A DNA stretch of 64,000 nucleotides. It comes from Typhlomys cinereus (taxonomy: Eukaryota; Chordata; Mammalia; Rodentia; Platacanthomyidae). The notes below the pieces were generated by a model that ran no database searches, was not told the origin of the DNA, and saw nothing but the letters and a program-made list of their open reading frames with translations. This document shows, one piece after another, positions 35,880 through 47,262 of this stretch (its first letter is position 1; each line of letters begins with the position of its first letter). Made by a program: the position numbers and the translations under genes. Location of the stretch: NCBI GenBank assembly GCA_023101885.1, contig JALPQD010000241.1, positions 1,323,001 to 1,387,000 of the forward strand, given 5' to 3'.

Positions 35880-37013
35880 ATCTTGAGACAAACGAAAATG
35901 AAAACATAACATAACAAAATTTAATGGAATACAGAAAAAAGCACCAAAAAGGAAGTTATAATGATAAATATGTACATTATAAAAGAATAAAGATCTCAGA
36001 AAACAACATAACTCCATGCATCAAGGAGCTATTAAAAAGAAGAAAAAGTAAGCACAAATTTAGCAGAAAAGCAATAATAAAGATTAGATCAGGAATAAAA
36101 TCAAATAAAAAAACAATAGAAGAAACCAATAGAAACAAAAGTTAGACTTTTGAAAACCATAAGCAATATTGACAAACCATTAAATATTATAATAGAAAAA
36201 CAAAGACTCGAATAAATAAAGTGACACATGAACAAAAAAAAGATATTAAAATAAAAGTTTCAAAAATCAAAAGGATCATAAAAGTCTCTTATCAGTGTTG
36301 ACATGCCAGTAAGATGTGTAATCTGGAGGAAGGATAAATTATTAGAAACATGCAAATATGCTAAAATAAAATCAATAAGAAACAGAAGACCAGGTTCAGT
36401 GGTGTGTTCCTGAACTCACAGATTCAGGGGCTGCAGTAGGCAAAAGAACAGAAAGTTGAAGGGGTAGCATGGGAGCATGGGATATATATCATATATCTGA
36501 ATGTTGAATCAAACCAAGCCAAGAAAAGGAAAGAAAACAAAATCCTAGAAGGAAGAAGACCAAAAAAAAAAAAAAAAAAAAAAATCTGGACCAGAGCCAC
36601 AAAAACAAAGAGACTGGGTCAGTAAACCAAAACTTTTCTCAAAAGCAAAGGAGAAGACGCCTTTAAGACTCAATTCTATCAATACCATTAAAAAGAATTA
36701 GAACGAGTTTTTATTAAACTCTTATAAAGAGTAGAAGTGGTAAGTGTTCAAACATACAAGCCATTCACAGCAGCAAGAAAAAAATACTTAGAAATTTAAC
36801 TCAAGAGACAAAGTACTGAAAGCTACAACATTGATGAAGTGAATTAAAGAAGGCACAGGTTAATAGAGAAAACATGTCATGTAAATGGATCAGAAGAATT
36901 AAAATTTGTAAAATGTATATACTATCCAAGTGACCCATGAATTCAGTACAATTCCTATCAATCCTCCCCCAAAAAACCCAAAGAAAAAAAGAAGCCTTAA
37001 AATTCACATGGAG
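35880..37013 (+). pseudogene. L1 ORF2: Old L1 ORF2 remnant, first piece
   Basis: The A-rich plus strand follows L1 ORF2 order. 'cttttgaaaaccataagcaa' and 'tattgacaaaccattaaat' are the usual start of the reverse transcriptase region, followed by 'aatcaaaaggatcataaaag' and 'gataaattattagaaacatg'. The stretch at 36680-37013 resumes further downstream ('cattcacagcagcaagaaaa', 'ccaagtgacccatgaattca'). Frames are broken throughout; much of the middle is lost. A poly-A run (36562-36584) and a possible B1 scrap (about 36378-36475) interrupt it. Confidence 0.65.
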
Positions 37014-37324
37014 CCGGGGCTGGAGAGGTGGCTCAAGGGTTAAACCTCTGCCTTACAGGCAGAAGGTCCAGAGTTTGGATCCTAGACCACACGCATAGAC
37101 GCCAGGCAGAAGCGGGGGGGGGGGGGGGGGGGGGGGGCAGCCTGTGTTTCTGGTCCTGGTAGGGCGGAGCCTGTGAATCCCGGGGCAGAGTAAACAAGGA
37201 GGAGGTGGAGGCGGTCCATGGTGGTTCCCGAATTCGTCCGTGGTTCTACACACACACACATGCATACATATATGCATGCACACACGCATACACTCACAAT
37301 TGAATAAATAATAAAAAAATTTTA
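37014..37324 (+). mobile_element. Young B2-like SINE with a G24 run, inside old L1
   Basis: Starts 'ggggctggagaggtggctca' (after 2 nt) and carries the usual body, but the 'ggaagcgggggcggcc' region is replaced by 24 consecutive G (37114-37137). It ends 'attgaataaataataaaa' then 'aaattttaaa'. Exact duplication 'aaaattcacatggag' at 36999-37013 and 37325-37339. Confidence 0.94.
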
Positions 37325-37520
37325 AAAATTCACATGGAGGCACAAAAACCCTGAGCATCAAATTAATATTAAAAAGAACAAAGCTAAATCATCCCACTGA
37401 GAGTTCACAACCTATGGTAAAACCATTGTAATTAAAATACTACTGGCTTTAGTAATGGTATGATACTGGCATTTTAAAAAAAAAAAGTCATTTAGATCCA
37501 AGAGAACAGAACACAGATTG
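37325..37520 (+). pseudogene. L1 ORF2: Old L1 ORF2 remnant, second piece
   Basis: 'attcacatggaggcacaaaa' continues the L1 text cut at 37013, followed by 'aacctatggtaaaaccattg' and 'aatggtatgatactggcatt', all in normal ORF2 order. Confidence 0.7.
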
Positions 37521-37870
37521 TGGGCTGGGGTGAAGACTTGGTGGTTAAAACTTTGACAATGAAAGCAAAAGGACCAGAATTTGGTTCTGGCAGTTGTGGT
37601 GGCCTCTCTATAATTCAAGTCTCATAAGATGGAGTCTGGGAATCCCCGGAGCAAGCTGGCTACCCAGACTACCTCTAAGGTGAGCACTGGGTTTAATTAG
37701 AGATTTAACCTCAACAGAATGAGGTGCAGGAGTAGTTGAGGATGATTTCCGATATCACTCTTAGGCTTCCATATGTACATACACAGACACCTGCAAATAC
37801 ACATTCACCCATATACCTGAAAACATGCATACATACACACATACACACATATAAGACTCACATATACATG
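37521..37870 (+). mobile_element. B4: B4-like SINE inside old L1
   Basis: Head 'ggctggggtgaagacttggt' and 'aggaccagaatttggttctg', then a 'gttgtggtggcctctctata' line, and the 3' part 'atcactcttaggcttccata' with a CA-rich tail. Diverged; it could instead be an old member of the B2-like family. Confidence 0.55.
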
Positions 37871-38345
37871 TGAAAAATGGAGGGAAAAGAATGCAGATTT
37901 GTAAGTAAATTCATGCAGTTATAGTCAATTGATCTGGCAAAGGTGTAAAATCATAGAAGAGGGAACTGTCGCCTCATGGCATGGAGTTGGGAACATGATA
38001 TCTACATGCAGAGGAATAAAAGTGAATCTTTCCTCACAAAATGGAAAAACTATAGACATTCATTAAAGGCTTAAAGACTGGAAACTCTGAAACTACTCAA
38101 TGAAAAGAAATGGAAATGTTTCCTTGGCACTGGCCTTAGTGACAACCAATGCGTTGTTTTTGGCTGTTGGCCCTGAAGTACAGACAACTAAAACGCAATT
38201 GGACATGTGGAAGTACTTCAAACTAAAAATAAAGGAAACAATCAACAAACTGTGAGATTTAACCCACAGAACTAGAAAAATACTTGCAAACCATACACCG
38301 GATAAGTGGATAGTACTGAAAACATATACAAAGAACTAAAATATC
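37871..38345 (+). pseudogene. L1 ORF2: Old L1 ORF2 remnant, third piece
   Basis: 'tagtcaattgatctggcaaa', 'ggcttaaagactggaaact', 'tttccttggcactggcctta' and 'caaaccatacaccggataag' continue ORF2 in order, up to the region just before the C-terminal part. Multiple stops and indels. Confidence 0.7.
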
Positions 38346-39689
38346 AGACGCTTGAAATTTTTAAGTTAAAAATGGAACAAAAACCCAAATAAGTGTTTTT
38401 TTTAAAAAAAAAACTATAAGTTCAATTTGTGTGTGTTATGAAGTGCATGTGTGATGTGTGGATTTATGGGGGGGGTGAGGTTGCTCCTTTCGGAGCATGT
38501 TGAGATCAAAAAGCACTATGGGTAAGTCAGAAGACTGTATTGTGAAATGGGGAAGGTAATAGTCAAACTGGACAAAGATTTAATGAGCTGAGGTGGTTAG
38601 TCTCTAAATATCACATGCACAAAATGGAGATTATAGCTAATAATTTTTTATTTTATGATTGAGATTCACTGAAAGAGGTCATTTTAAGTATTCTCACCAC
38701 AAAAATATCATAAATATCTGAAGTGATTAACATGGTAATTAGATTGACCATAGTAATCATATCTCATAATATATCCAGAAATTAAAATACCATGTTGTGC
38801 ATTTTAAATACACTACACACAACTTTCATTTGTTAAGTGTACTCCAAAAATGCTAGGGGGGAAAATCCATATGTCAAGAGTTTTAGCAGTGAGATAAACT
38901 GAGAACATAGAATAGCAAGAACAACATTCAAAACAATAATATGTGCGGTGGCTCAGTTGATAGAATATCACTTTAGCATAAAGAAAACATGATGTGTTTA
39001 AGCAAGTGAAGTGTTCCAAAAAAGACATGGGGAAGATAAAACATAGTAGACACATCGATGATTCCATCAAAAAGAAATGGAAAAAGACAGGATTAGACCC
39101 AAAGAGGGGTAAGCTGGACTTTGATATCAAAATGGCCTTTCTCACCCTCTGTGGGAAAGGAAGATTAAAGGAGATTAGACATCAAAAATAAATAGAAATT
39201 TCAAAGTAAAGACATTCAGACATAATATTTTCAAATTTGAGGGGAAATAATGAATTTCAAGAAGCAGATCATAAGCATAAACCTACTGCACTCTCTTGCC
39301 AATTCTATTATTCTCAGCACAACATCCCTGCAAAATGATCACTCAGCCTTGACTTCATTATCTCAGAAGACACAGAATTCATTATCACATAAATTAGCTA
39401 ATTCTAGGTTGGACTGTTCAAATGGGAAGCAAATTCCTCCTTATCCTGTCTTGAGATCTCCTTCCCTGTTGCCAGCAGACCTTCTGGAACCACTGAGATT
39501 TGGGAAATGCTTTCCTTCCAGGAATTCCCAAATGATGTCCCAACTGATTTCTTGGTTCTAAGGCATTCCTTAAGCTCTCGAATATTCTGTCACCGTCACA
39601 TCTAAACTGATAGTCTCCATAATTCTTCTCCCTCCAAATAGCACACAGAAAGGAAAAGGAATAAAGAAATATGATTGCAAAAATTAGGT
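38346..39689. other. AT-rich unique sequence
   Basis: No gene. 'gcggtggctcagttgataga' near 38945 resembles a SINE head but has no supporting body. Confidence 0.4.
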
Positions 39690-39985
39690 TTTAAGAGGTC
39701 TGATGAGAGGTTCAGTTGGTAAAATGCTTGGTGGGCATGTATAAGGGCCCGAGTCTCATCTCCTAGAATTCCTGCCAGGTTTGGCAGTGCAAAATTACAA
39801 GACCAGAAGTGGGTTGGAGGGGAAAGGAAAGAGACAAGAGTATCCCTGGGGCTTGCCTTAGAGAACCTTTCTCAAAAAAGAAAATAAAGGAGAGATTATT
39901 TTTCTGCTCTTTCATGAATTTGTGTATGAATTGTGTGTGTGTGTGTGTGTATGTGTGTGTGTCTGTGTGTGCCACCTCCCCAGCC
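39690..39985 (+). mobile_element. B4: B4-like SINE fragment
   Basis: Head 'agaggttcagttggtaaaat' and 'gggcccgagtctcatctcct', a middle 'ggggcttgccttagagaacc' and 'tctcaaaaaagaaaata', then a (TG)n run (about 39931-39968). Confidence 0.55.
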
Positions 39986-40906
39986 CTAAGATGGAGATTA
40001 ATAGAGGAAGATATCTGTCATTAAACCTTGACTTTCATGTGCAGACACATGCCAAGATTGGGCTTTAAGATTTGAGAAATAGGAATATAAAGATTGTCAC
40101 AATTCTCACTGTTAACATATACCACATTAAGCAATCACAGTACCCCCTTGCACATGACCCAAATGCAAAAGGAGAACTAGATGGCCTAAACTCTTGCTCT
40201 CGCTTACAGCTCTACTCTGAGAATTATAGCTACTGCTATTCTCTGGAAAGACCCTGCCAGATCATCAACCTTTTGGACACAGCACAGGATCCATATGCTC
40301 CAACCTAAATAGTCATCTAGATTCTAGATTTAGAAAAGCAAGCTAACTTCTCAATTTCTTCTAACTTTCAGGAAAAATCAAAGCTACCCTATGCTTCTGT
40401 TTTTCAAGCTGTAAATTCAAGTTTTAGTTTCTGGAAATGCTACTCTCTATCAAGGAAAAAATATGCTTAGTCACCTTCCTGGATGTGAATTCAAATAGCT
40501 TTCTATAAGTTATTCTACCATTTTACTTTCCTGTTGGACTCCTGAAAATTTTATTTCTCCTTATTTTCATTGTCTCATTTGTATCTTTTTTTATTTCCAT
40601 TGCACTCTCCCTTCCCAGCTTCAACAAACGATCTTTGTCTCTGCTGTTGTGCTTCCTGTTGATCCAACTCTTGCTTACCATAAATTAGCATCTTTCAGTA
40701 CCCATGTTTCTGTAGGCTGCATGTAAAATACCTGCACACACAAGCCAAGCTACCAAGGAGGGGCTGTCCATTCTAAGCTGGTGCTGAAAATGGAACAAAC
40801 AAGCACAATGATGGCTCCCATGATTACTTAACACCTTCTAATCAGAATGATAGAAGAGAGAGAAAAGAAGCTGCTTTCTTGGGGTAAACTCATCAATGAA
40901 CTTTCT
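39986..40906. other. Unique sequence
   Basis: No gene or clear repeat. Confidence 0.4.
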
Positions 40907-41158
40907 TTTTTTAATTTTATTTATTTTGTGTGGGTGCATCAGAGGGCACTGTAGGTCCCTGTGGTGGCCCAAGGGCAACTTCAGGAGTCATACTGGATTG
41001 CTTCTACCTCCTTTTTGCATTGTTCTGGGATTTCCCAGCCTCCACCCACAAGGCCCAGAAGTGCAAGACTGCCATTTCCATGTTTTCACATGAAGCCTGG
41101 GATCTAAATCAGGAACTTCTGTTTGTGAGGCAGGCGCTTAACCCTTGATCTCTCAACC
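40907..41158 (-). mobile_element. Older copy of the B2-like SINE family
   Basis: Minus orientation. Plus-strand lines 'tccctgtggtggcccaaggg', 'ttctgggatttcccagcctc', 'ccacaaggcccagaagtgca' and 'ggcaggcgcttaacccttga' follow the young copies in order with many differences. 'ctcatcaatgaactttct' (40889-40906) and 'ctcatcagtgaactttct' (41159-41176) are an 18-bp duplication with one difference. Confidence 0.85.
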
Positions 41159-41176
41159 CTCATCAGTGAACTTTCT

Positions 41177-41744
41177 AAACAGTGGAGCACCAGAAAGCCA
41201 AACCTGCAAAGAGTTCACAATCATTATGGAACCAAAATCTCATGTCTTCCTTCACCTGTTGATTGCAGTGTTTCAGTAGAGACAATCTGTATTCTTGACA
41301 CAGTAAACAGTTTTGAAATGATAATAATCTACCTTAATGTAGATATATAATATATAAACATTCATCTACATATTTGACATGGAAGATTTCTAAAGTTTGG
41401 TAAAGGTATGGGTGAAGATTGAAGCTGGTTTAAATTTCTGACAGTGTTTATGAGCCAATAGCTTTGAAAACAGATGCTATGAAAACTTTATGTGCTTCCC
41501 CACCACCACCACCATTGTAACAGTTAAGGATGATCAAAATGTATTATTTTGCCACACTAGCTCTTGGCAGTGAGTATTAGAGCATTTCCCCAAAACGTTA
41601 TATATAGGTGGTCAGTGAACTTTGTCTATCTTTGTAAAATCATATATAATGTATGATGTTTTGCTTGGAGTATTTGTGTATATACACACATTGAAAAAAT
41701 TCAGATGCATGCATTGATATAAATATAGATAAGTGAGTATAATC
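41177..41744. other. Unique sequence
   Basis: No gene or clear repeat. A short (ACC)n patch lies near 41503. Confidence 0.4.
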
Positions 41745-41905
41745 ATTTTCTATTACTGTCATAACAAATTAGGGTGAACTTAAAAGATTAAATCAACATC
41801 CATTTATCCTATGATTCATGGCACAGAGGCCAACCAGAGTTCTGTTAGGCAAAAAGTAAGGTATCATATCATATAATCAAAGCTTTTATTTGTAGGCTTT
41901 GGTGG
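41745..41905 (+). mobile_element. Possible ERVL-type LTR scrap (MLT2-like)
   Basis: 'tctattactgtcataacaaa' followed by 'ttagggtgaacttaaaagat' and a 'catggcacagaggccaacca' line resembles the start of MLT2-type LTRs. Short and uncertain. Confidence 0.35.
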
Positions 41906-43347
41906 GGAATCCTTTTGCAGTGTTATTAAAGATGTAGGAGGAATGAAGTGCATCCTTAGGATAGCGCTAGTGTACCACTTCTTTGCTAGTTCTCAGTTTC
42001 CACCCTCCACCTTCAAATCAGCAACTATTAAACAGTTGAAGTTTTTTCTGTTACATCCATTCAGCCTTTTATTCCACTGTATATATTTTAAGCACAAGGA
42101 GCCCTTGGTTTTTAAGGGCCTTGAATTTTAAGATTGGATGCACTGTCCATTACTAATTTTGCTATGTAATTTATTCATCATATCAAAAGTTTAGGTCAAA
42201 AACATTGTCGAAGACTCTACATCCAGGTGGATCTATCCTTTCCATAGGGTTCCATTGCATAGTAAACTCCAACTGATATTTCAGTGAAATTACCTGACTA
42301 TCCAGAGCCATGGAAAGCACTGTAAGACATTCCTTCTCTTCACCTCCATTCACATGTTTATAAGTCAGCAACCTCATTTAGAACCATTGATGTCTTCCCA
42401 TTGATGTCTTTCATCTCAGTTTCCTTCAATCCACAGACCCTTTCTTATAACAATAAATATAAAGATCTGTACTGTACTGCAGCCAAGATAACTGGAGCAT
42501 GCTTATCCAATCCTATCCAAACAGTGAAAGGCTTCTGGTCAAATCTCATATACTGTCTATCATCCACCTGAGAGTAACTTAATATTTCAGGATCATCACA
42601 GTGTCAATCATCTCACTGTAATCAACCTCCTTAGTGTACAAACAAAACTTCTTCTTAACTATGCCCACCTGATCCAGACTTGAGAAAAATTTTTATTTTA
42701 GCATTGCACTTTTATGCCCCTTATAGAATGCTTGGGGCAGTGAAGGGGGAAGTCAGAGCCTGATTCTCCAAATGCTGTATCTGCCCATACTCACATAGAT
42801 GGGGACTACCATAATCATGCTGTTTAATGTCCACATGATTCTGTATGACCAATGGGGAAGTTAAGTATAAATCACCTGCTTCATCAGTGGTCCGCCACTC
42901 CCTGGGCTTGAGTATTGTTCTGGGATATACCTGCATGCTCCATCTTAGATAATCAAGGAAAGAAAAACCAGCTATTTCTCCATGATCATCTAAAGTTCTA
43001 CAGTAACTACCATAACTGTGATTTCTTATCCAGATAAATTAGCTTGGTTTTCATATGACTTTAATCTCTCAAGTGTTTGTTGGGACACCTGGACCCTCGT
43101 TCCTATTTAATCCTACATGGCTGTAAAAGTCAAATTTTTTTGTTGGATATTCTCTCCTACCAAATATTTTGCTCTGTGGCTGTGTGTATATTTCATACTC
43201 TTGTTCGAAATTGAATCCCAGTGACTTTCATTCAAGGGATCACTCTTGTGGTGTCTAAGATAAACATTTTTATATCTGAATTCCCTTCCTACTCACATTA
43301 TTTCCCTTTTCCATTAAATGATTGTATCATAAAACCACATACCCTAT
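41906..43347. other. Unassigned sequence, possible decayed coding or repeat DNA on minus strand
   Basis: No gene recognised. The minus strand between about 42940 and 42170 has short frames of higher complexity (71 codons at 42936-42721 and 64 at 42377-42183) and an AATAAA near 42170, which would suit a decayed processed copy or an unknown retroelement. I could not name a source. Confidence 0.3.
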
Positions 43348-43372
43348 GTATTTAGCAGGTTCTGCTAAATAC
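43348..43372. repeat. Perfect hairpin, 11-bp arms
   Basis: 'gtatttagcag' and 'ctgctaaatac' are exact inverted repeats with the 3-nt loop gtt. Confidence 0.95.
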
Positions 43373-43954
43373 AAGAAATAAGAATGGCATTTATTTCATT
43401 ATCCTGGCAAGGAGGAACTTTCCACTTTGGAATCATGGTGTGTTTCATCAATGTCCTCCACAGCCCTCTCTCCTCCTTTCATTAGTAAATGAAGCTTGAC
43501 CTACAGCTGACCTCAATGCCTGCCAATAAACCATGTCCTCACAGTTCAGAACATTCCTTTGTATTGATGGCCCTTGTTTATAGGCATAAAAGCAGATCGA
43601 AGCTGCTGGATTGTCATGATTCTGGCCAATTTAATTTCACAAATAGAGCCTTATGAAACTGTCTTACTCTTTTCCTGGCAGATCTTGAATATGTTCAGAT
43701 AGTCTACTGCCAAACCCCCCAACCTCCCTTGCTCAGCTTTCCTGCAACACAGAGGAGAAAAGTTATGATGGACAACAAACTGTTTTAACAAAAACAATTA
43801 GAAACCACATTCAAACCTTTGTTTAAGCGTTTTCCATCCCCTGGGTTTCTTTCAACTTGTATTTCCTTCAGTAGCTGTTTTGTTAAGTCCTGGCATATCC
43901 TCTAAGAGACGAATTTTTAACATCTCTCTTCTAAATGTTAATATGTTTCTTCCA
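43373..43954. other. Unique sequence
   Basis: No gene or repeat recognised. Confidence 0.4.
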
Positions 43955-44030
43955 ATGCTAAGTATTGATCCCGGGGCCTGCACATTTGAAGAAGCACTCT
44001 ACCACTGAGCTGCATTAACAGCCACATCTG
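43955..44030 (-). mobile_element. ID: ID-like SINE fragment
   Basis: 'gtattgatcccggggcctgc' then 'agcactctaccactgagctg' is the antisense tRNA-like ID sequence. Confidence 0.65.
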
Positions 44031-44744
44031 ATGCTCTATATTTTATTTAATTTATAATAACAATTAGATAAATTTATGATATATAACATATAGAATACTA
44101 TAATAAGTAAATAACTTTAACTCAATTTAATAAAAAATTTAATAACATATTAATAGAACACAGTGCAATGATTGGTCATCTTATGACTACTGGACCACTT
44201 TCTTTCCAATTTAAGAGCTCAAGTTACTGCAGGTTTTCTAGAAAATAAAAGAGCTGTGCATAAGAATCAAAGCATTAACAATGCTTTGATCCTACACAGC
44301 AAAGTAAAAGCAAGAGGAGGGAAGTCGCAAAGCCATAGTGATTGATTCTACATCATCATGTACATACTCCTTTGTAAGCATGGATGGGTCTCTCAGTATG
44401 TGGGCTATCTATAAATAAGAAACAAAAGTCAATCCTATCTTCAAATACCCAGCAAAAGGGAGGAATTGGAGATCCTTTTGGAATATCTTCCTCCTATCCC
44501 TGTTTATAGTTGGTCAGGGTTAATCTAAGAGGTTATTAAGCCTTCTACTATGTCTTAATTGCTTGAAGACTTGTAATGCTAAAAACCCTCAGCTTCCCTG
44601 TGGGTGTTCATTCATACTCGGAAATGTCTGTAAAAGCCAAACCCTACCTAAGAAGGACCTCCCCCAGGAAAGAACTACAATATCTTGAGAGGACTATATT
44701 ACATATGTCTAGCAAAATTAAGTACACTTCAATTTAATCATTTC
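44031..44744. other. AT-rich sequence with a hairpin
   Basis: No gene. Contains an exact inverted repeat at 44266-44290: 'atcaaagcatt', loop aac, 'aatgctttgat'. Confidence 0.5.
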
Positions 44745-44874
44745 CACTATCTCTACCTCTCCAGCAATGAGATTACAAGCATCGTGCCTGGCATTTTTAT
44801 ATGGGTCCTGGGTATCAAACACAGGTCCTCATAAGGCAAGTGCTTTGTCAACTGAACCTTACCCTCCAGCCCTC
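44745..44874 (-). mobile_element. B4: B4 or ID-B1 SINE fragment
   Basis: Antisense text 'atgagattacaagcatcgtg' and 'cctggcatttttatatgggt', then 'ggtcctcataaggcaagtgc' and 'accttaccctccagccct' is B1-like body followed by a tRNA-like head. Confidence 0.7.
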
Positions 44875-46314
44875 TTGTCTCTTTTTATTCATTAGCCTTC
44901 TAACCGCTCTTTTTCCTTTCTCCCTCTCCCCACCTTCTACCTCTCAGTCAGTACATCCTTTCTGCCCTCCTCAAGGAATCCCAGAGCTAGAAGTAAGGTT
45001 TCCATGGAAAACACTGGCTACCAGATAGGGAAAAAAACTGGCCACATAAACTAGAAGGAAAAGAACAAAACAGTCTTGCTGCCTCCTCCTCACCTTGTGA
45101 ATAGTGTGGCTTACCCAGTCTTTTCTTTCCTAAGAATTTATTAAATTCATTCAGTGAGGAAAAAAAGGAGAAATGTAAAAGGAATTATGAACTCTTGGGG
45201 AAAATTACTTTTTTAAGGTTAAGTAGCATGACAATGGCAGCTGATAGAGCAAATTAAATTCTAACAGCACCAGTGGTTTGATAGATATCATTTTGCTAAG
45301 TGTTACTGAAAAAATGCCTTCTTGGGGATATGAAGCTCAGATTCAGAATGAACACTTGTCAGTTGTGGCATTCGATTCAATTAGGTGATATTCATTAACA
45401 CAAAGGGAAAGAGGGTCAGATGGAAAATTGAAACTGGTAAAAGAGTTCCAGAAGATTTTTTAAAGCCTTCATGGGATATATTTAGGAAAACATATATTTA
45501 TTTAGTCCAGAACCTGAAAGAAGAAAAATATTTTATGAATTTCACCCCCGTGTCAGTGAGTAATCCCAGCCATGGCAAGAATTAGTACACATCTTTCGTT
45601 ATTTGAAAAGCATGCATTTAATATGCTTTGTCTTGTACACCCAAAGCAAAGTTTGCCAGGGACTAGACTAACCCATTCCAGGAAAATTTCTGTCACAAAG
45701 ACAGGGCTCTGTTGTCACAGGCAACAAGATAAAGCTGGAGTAAGTACCATTTCTTTATGTCAAATCCTGCACATCAAGAATTTTGCACATCCAAGGAAAC
45801 CACCAACTGTGACTTTCCAGTAATCATCTAGTTATGCTTAAAAAATTTAATAAAATAGGCACTGTAAAAATGTTCTCCATGAAATATTCATCACCCATTT
45901 AGTATATTGCTTCTCTTAAGGCATTCACACAGGGTTAGCTAAAAGAGTTTCAAAATCTTATTTTGCCTAGATGCAAGCAAGTCTGCCTCATTAGTGATCA
46001 ATGAGCAGCCAGGTCAGTCCTAATAAGTCATTAATATATACCTTGTACTGTCAGATGCAGTAATTGGACACCACATGTCCAATAAGCCATCAGATGCTAT
46101 TATTAATAAAACCCACGAAGCGCCACCAGGATCTATATTGTGTAAACGAGGCACCAAATAGGGTCATTTTTCATTGCCTTCCAACTTGACCTGTGATAGA
46201 TCAACCCAAAGCAGTCAGGGCTGGAACCGAAGGTAGAGTCTTGCTGGATAGTATGCCATTTGTATTGGTTCCCAAAGCTTCTAATAAAGGGAATGCTTAT
46301 AAAAAACATCTTTC
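44875..46314. other. Unique sequence with candidate conserved noncoding blocks
   Basis: No gene. The blocks at about 45170-45310 and 45940-46190 are non-repetitive, AT-rich and contain homeodomain-type TAAT words. This is the kind of text often found in conserved enhancers; conservation cannot be tested here. Confidence 0.4.
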
Positions 46315-46988
46315 TGTGGGCTGATAAGATATCTCACCCCTGCCAGAACGGCTAAAATCCAAAACACAAACAATAACAAATGCTGGAGAGGATGCATGGA
46401 GAAAGGATCCCTCAGTCATTGCTGGTGAGAATGCAAATTTATATACCTTTTTTAGAGATTAATATGAAGATTCCCCAAAAAGTTAACAAAAAAATACTAT
46501 ATGACCCAGCTATACCACTCCTGGGTATATTCCCAAAGAAAGCAACATCTTACTACAGACATACATGTACAATCATGTCCAATGCAGTTCTCTTCACAAT
46601 ACTAAAAAAATATATATGGAATCAGCCTAGATGTCTAACAACAGACTAACAGATAATGAAAATATGGCATATACACACAATGGAATACTATCCAACTGTC
46701 AAAATGAATTAATTAAATGGCCCATAAATGGATGAATTTAGAAGAAATTAAACTAAACAAAGTATCCCAGATGCAGTAAGATAGATACTACATGTTTTTC
46801 CTTATAAGTTGATCCTAATATTAAATCTTCAAAATGATATACTGAAAAGGAAACTTCTATAACACTCACAAGCTGCAAGAACATAAGTCGGGGAGAGGAG
46901 AGAAAGATCCCAAAGGAGTAGAGAAAAAAGAACATAGGCATATAGATGAATAAGGCCATTACAGAAGAAAAGTCTTAAAGGGGAGGGA
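46315..46988 (+). pseudogene. L1 ORF2: L1 ORF2 C-terminal remnant and start of 3' UTR
   Basis: The ORF2 C-terminal region is present with the landmarks 'cacccctgccagaacggcta', 'aaatgctggagaggatgc', and the peptide motifs 'ILYDPAIPLLGIFPK' and 'IWNQPRC' in the frame beginning at 46380. After 'ggaatactatccaactgtca' the text passes into the 3' UTR, which a SINE interrupts at 46989. The L1 is 5'-truncated and the frame is broken by stops and by a shortened stretch near 46440. It is more decayed than the 30.2-kb copy. Confidence 0.85.
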
Positions 46989-47262
46989 AGGGCTAAAGAG
47001 ATGGCTTAGGGATTAAGCCTCTGCCTCGAAAGCAGAAGGACCTGAGTTCAGATCCCATGTAAAAATTCTAAGTGGAAATATCGTTGGCCTGCACTTCCTG
47101 CCCTGGTAGGTGGAGCCTGGAAAACTCCAAAGTAAAGCAAACTGGACATGGAGAAGTATAGAATGATTCCCAAAATCATCCTTGGGCCTCTATATGCACA
47201 CACAGTGTCCTCTGATACACACAGATACACACAGATGCACACATGTACAAAAACAAAAAAAT
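46989..47262 (+). mobile_element. Older copy of the B2-like SINE family, inside L1
   Basis: 'gggctaaagagatggcttag' and 'ggattaagcctctgcctcga', then 'gacctgagttcagatcccat', 'cctgccctggtaggtggagc' and a CA-rich segment ending in 'acaaaaacaaaaaa'. Imperfect flanks 'ggggagggaag' and 'tgggaagggaag' fit a target duplication. L1 3' UTR lies on both sides. Confidence 0.85.

Noticed and set aside
36378..36475. B1 SINE inside the old L1
   Set aside because: Only scattered similarity; kept as a remark in the L1 entry and not as a separate call.
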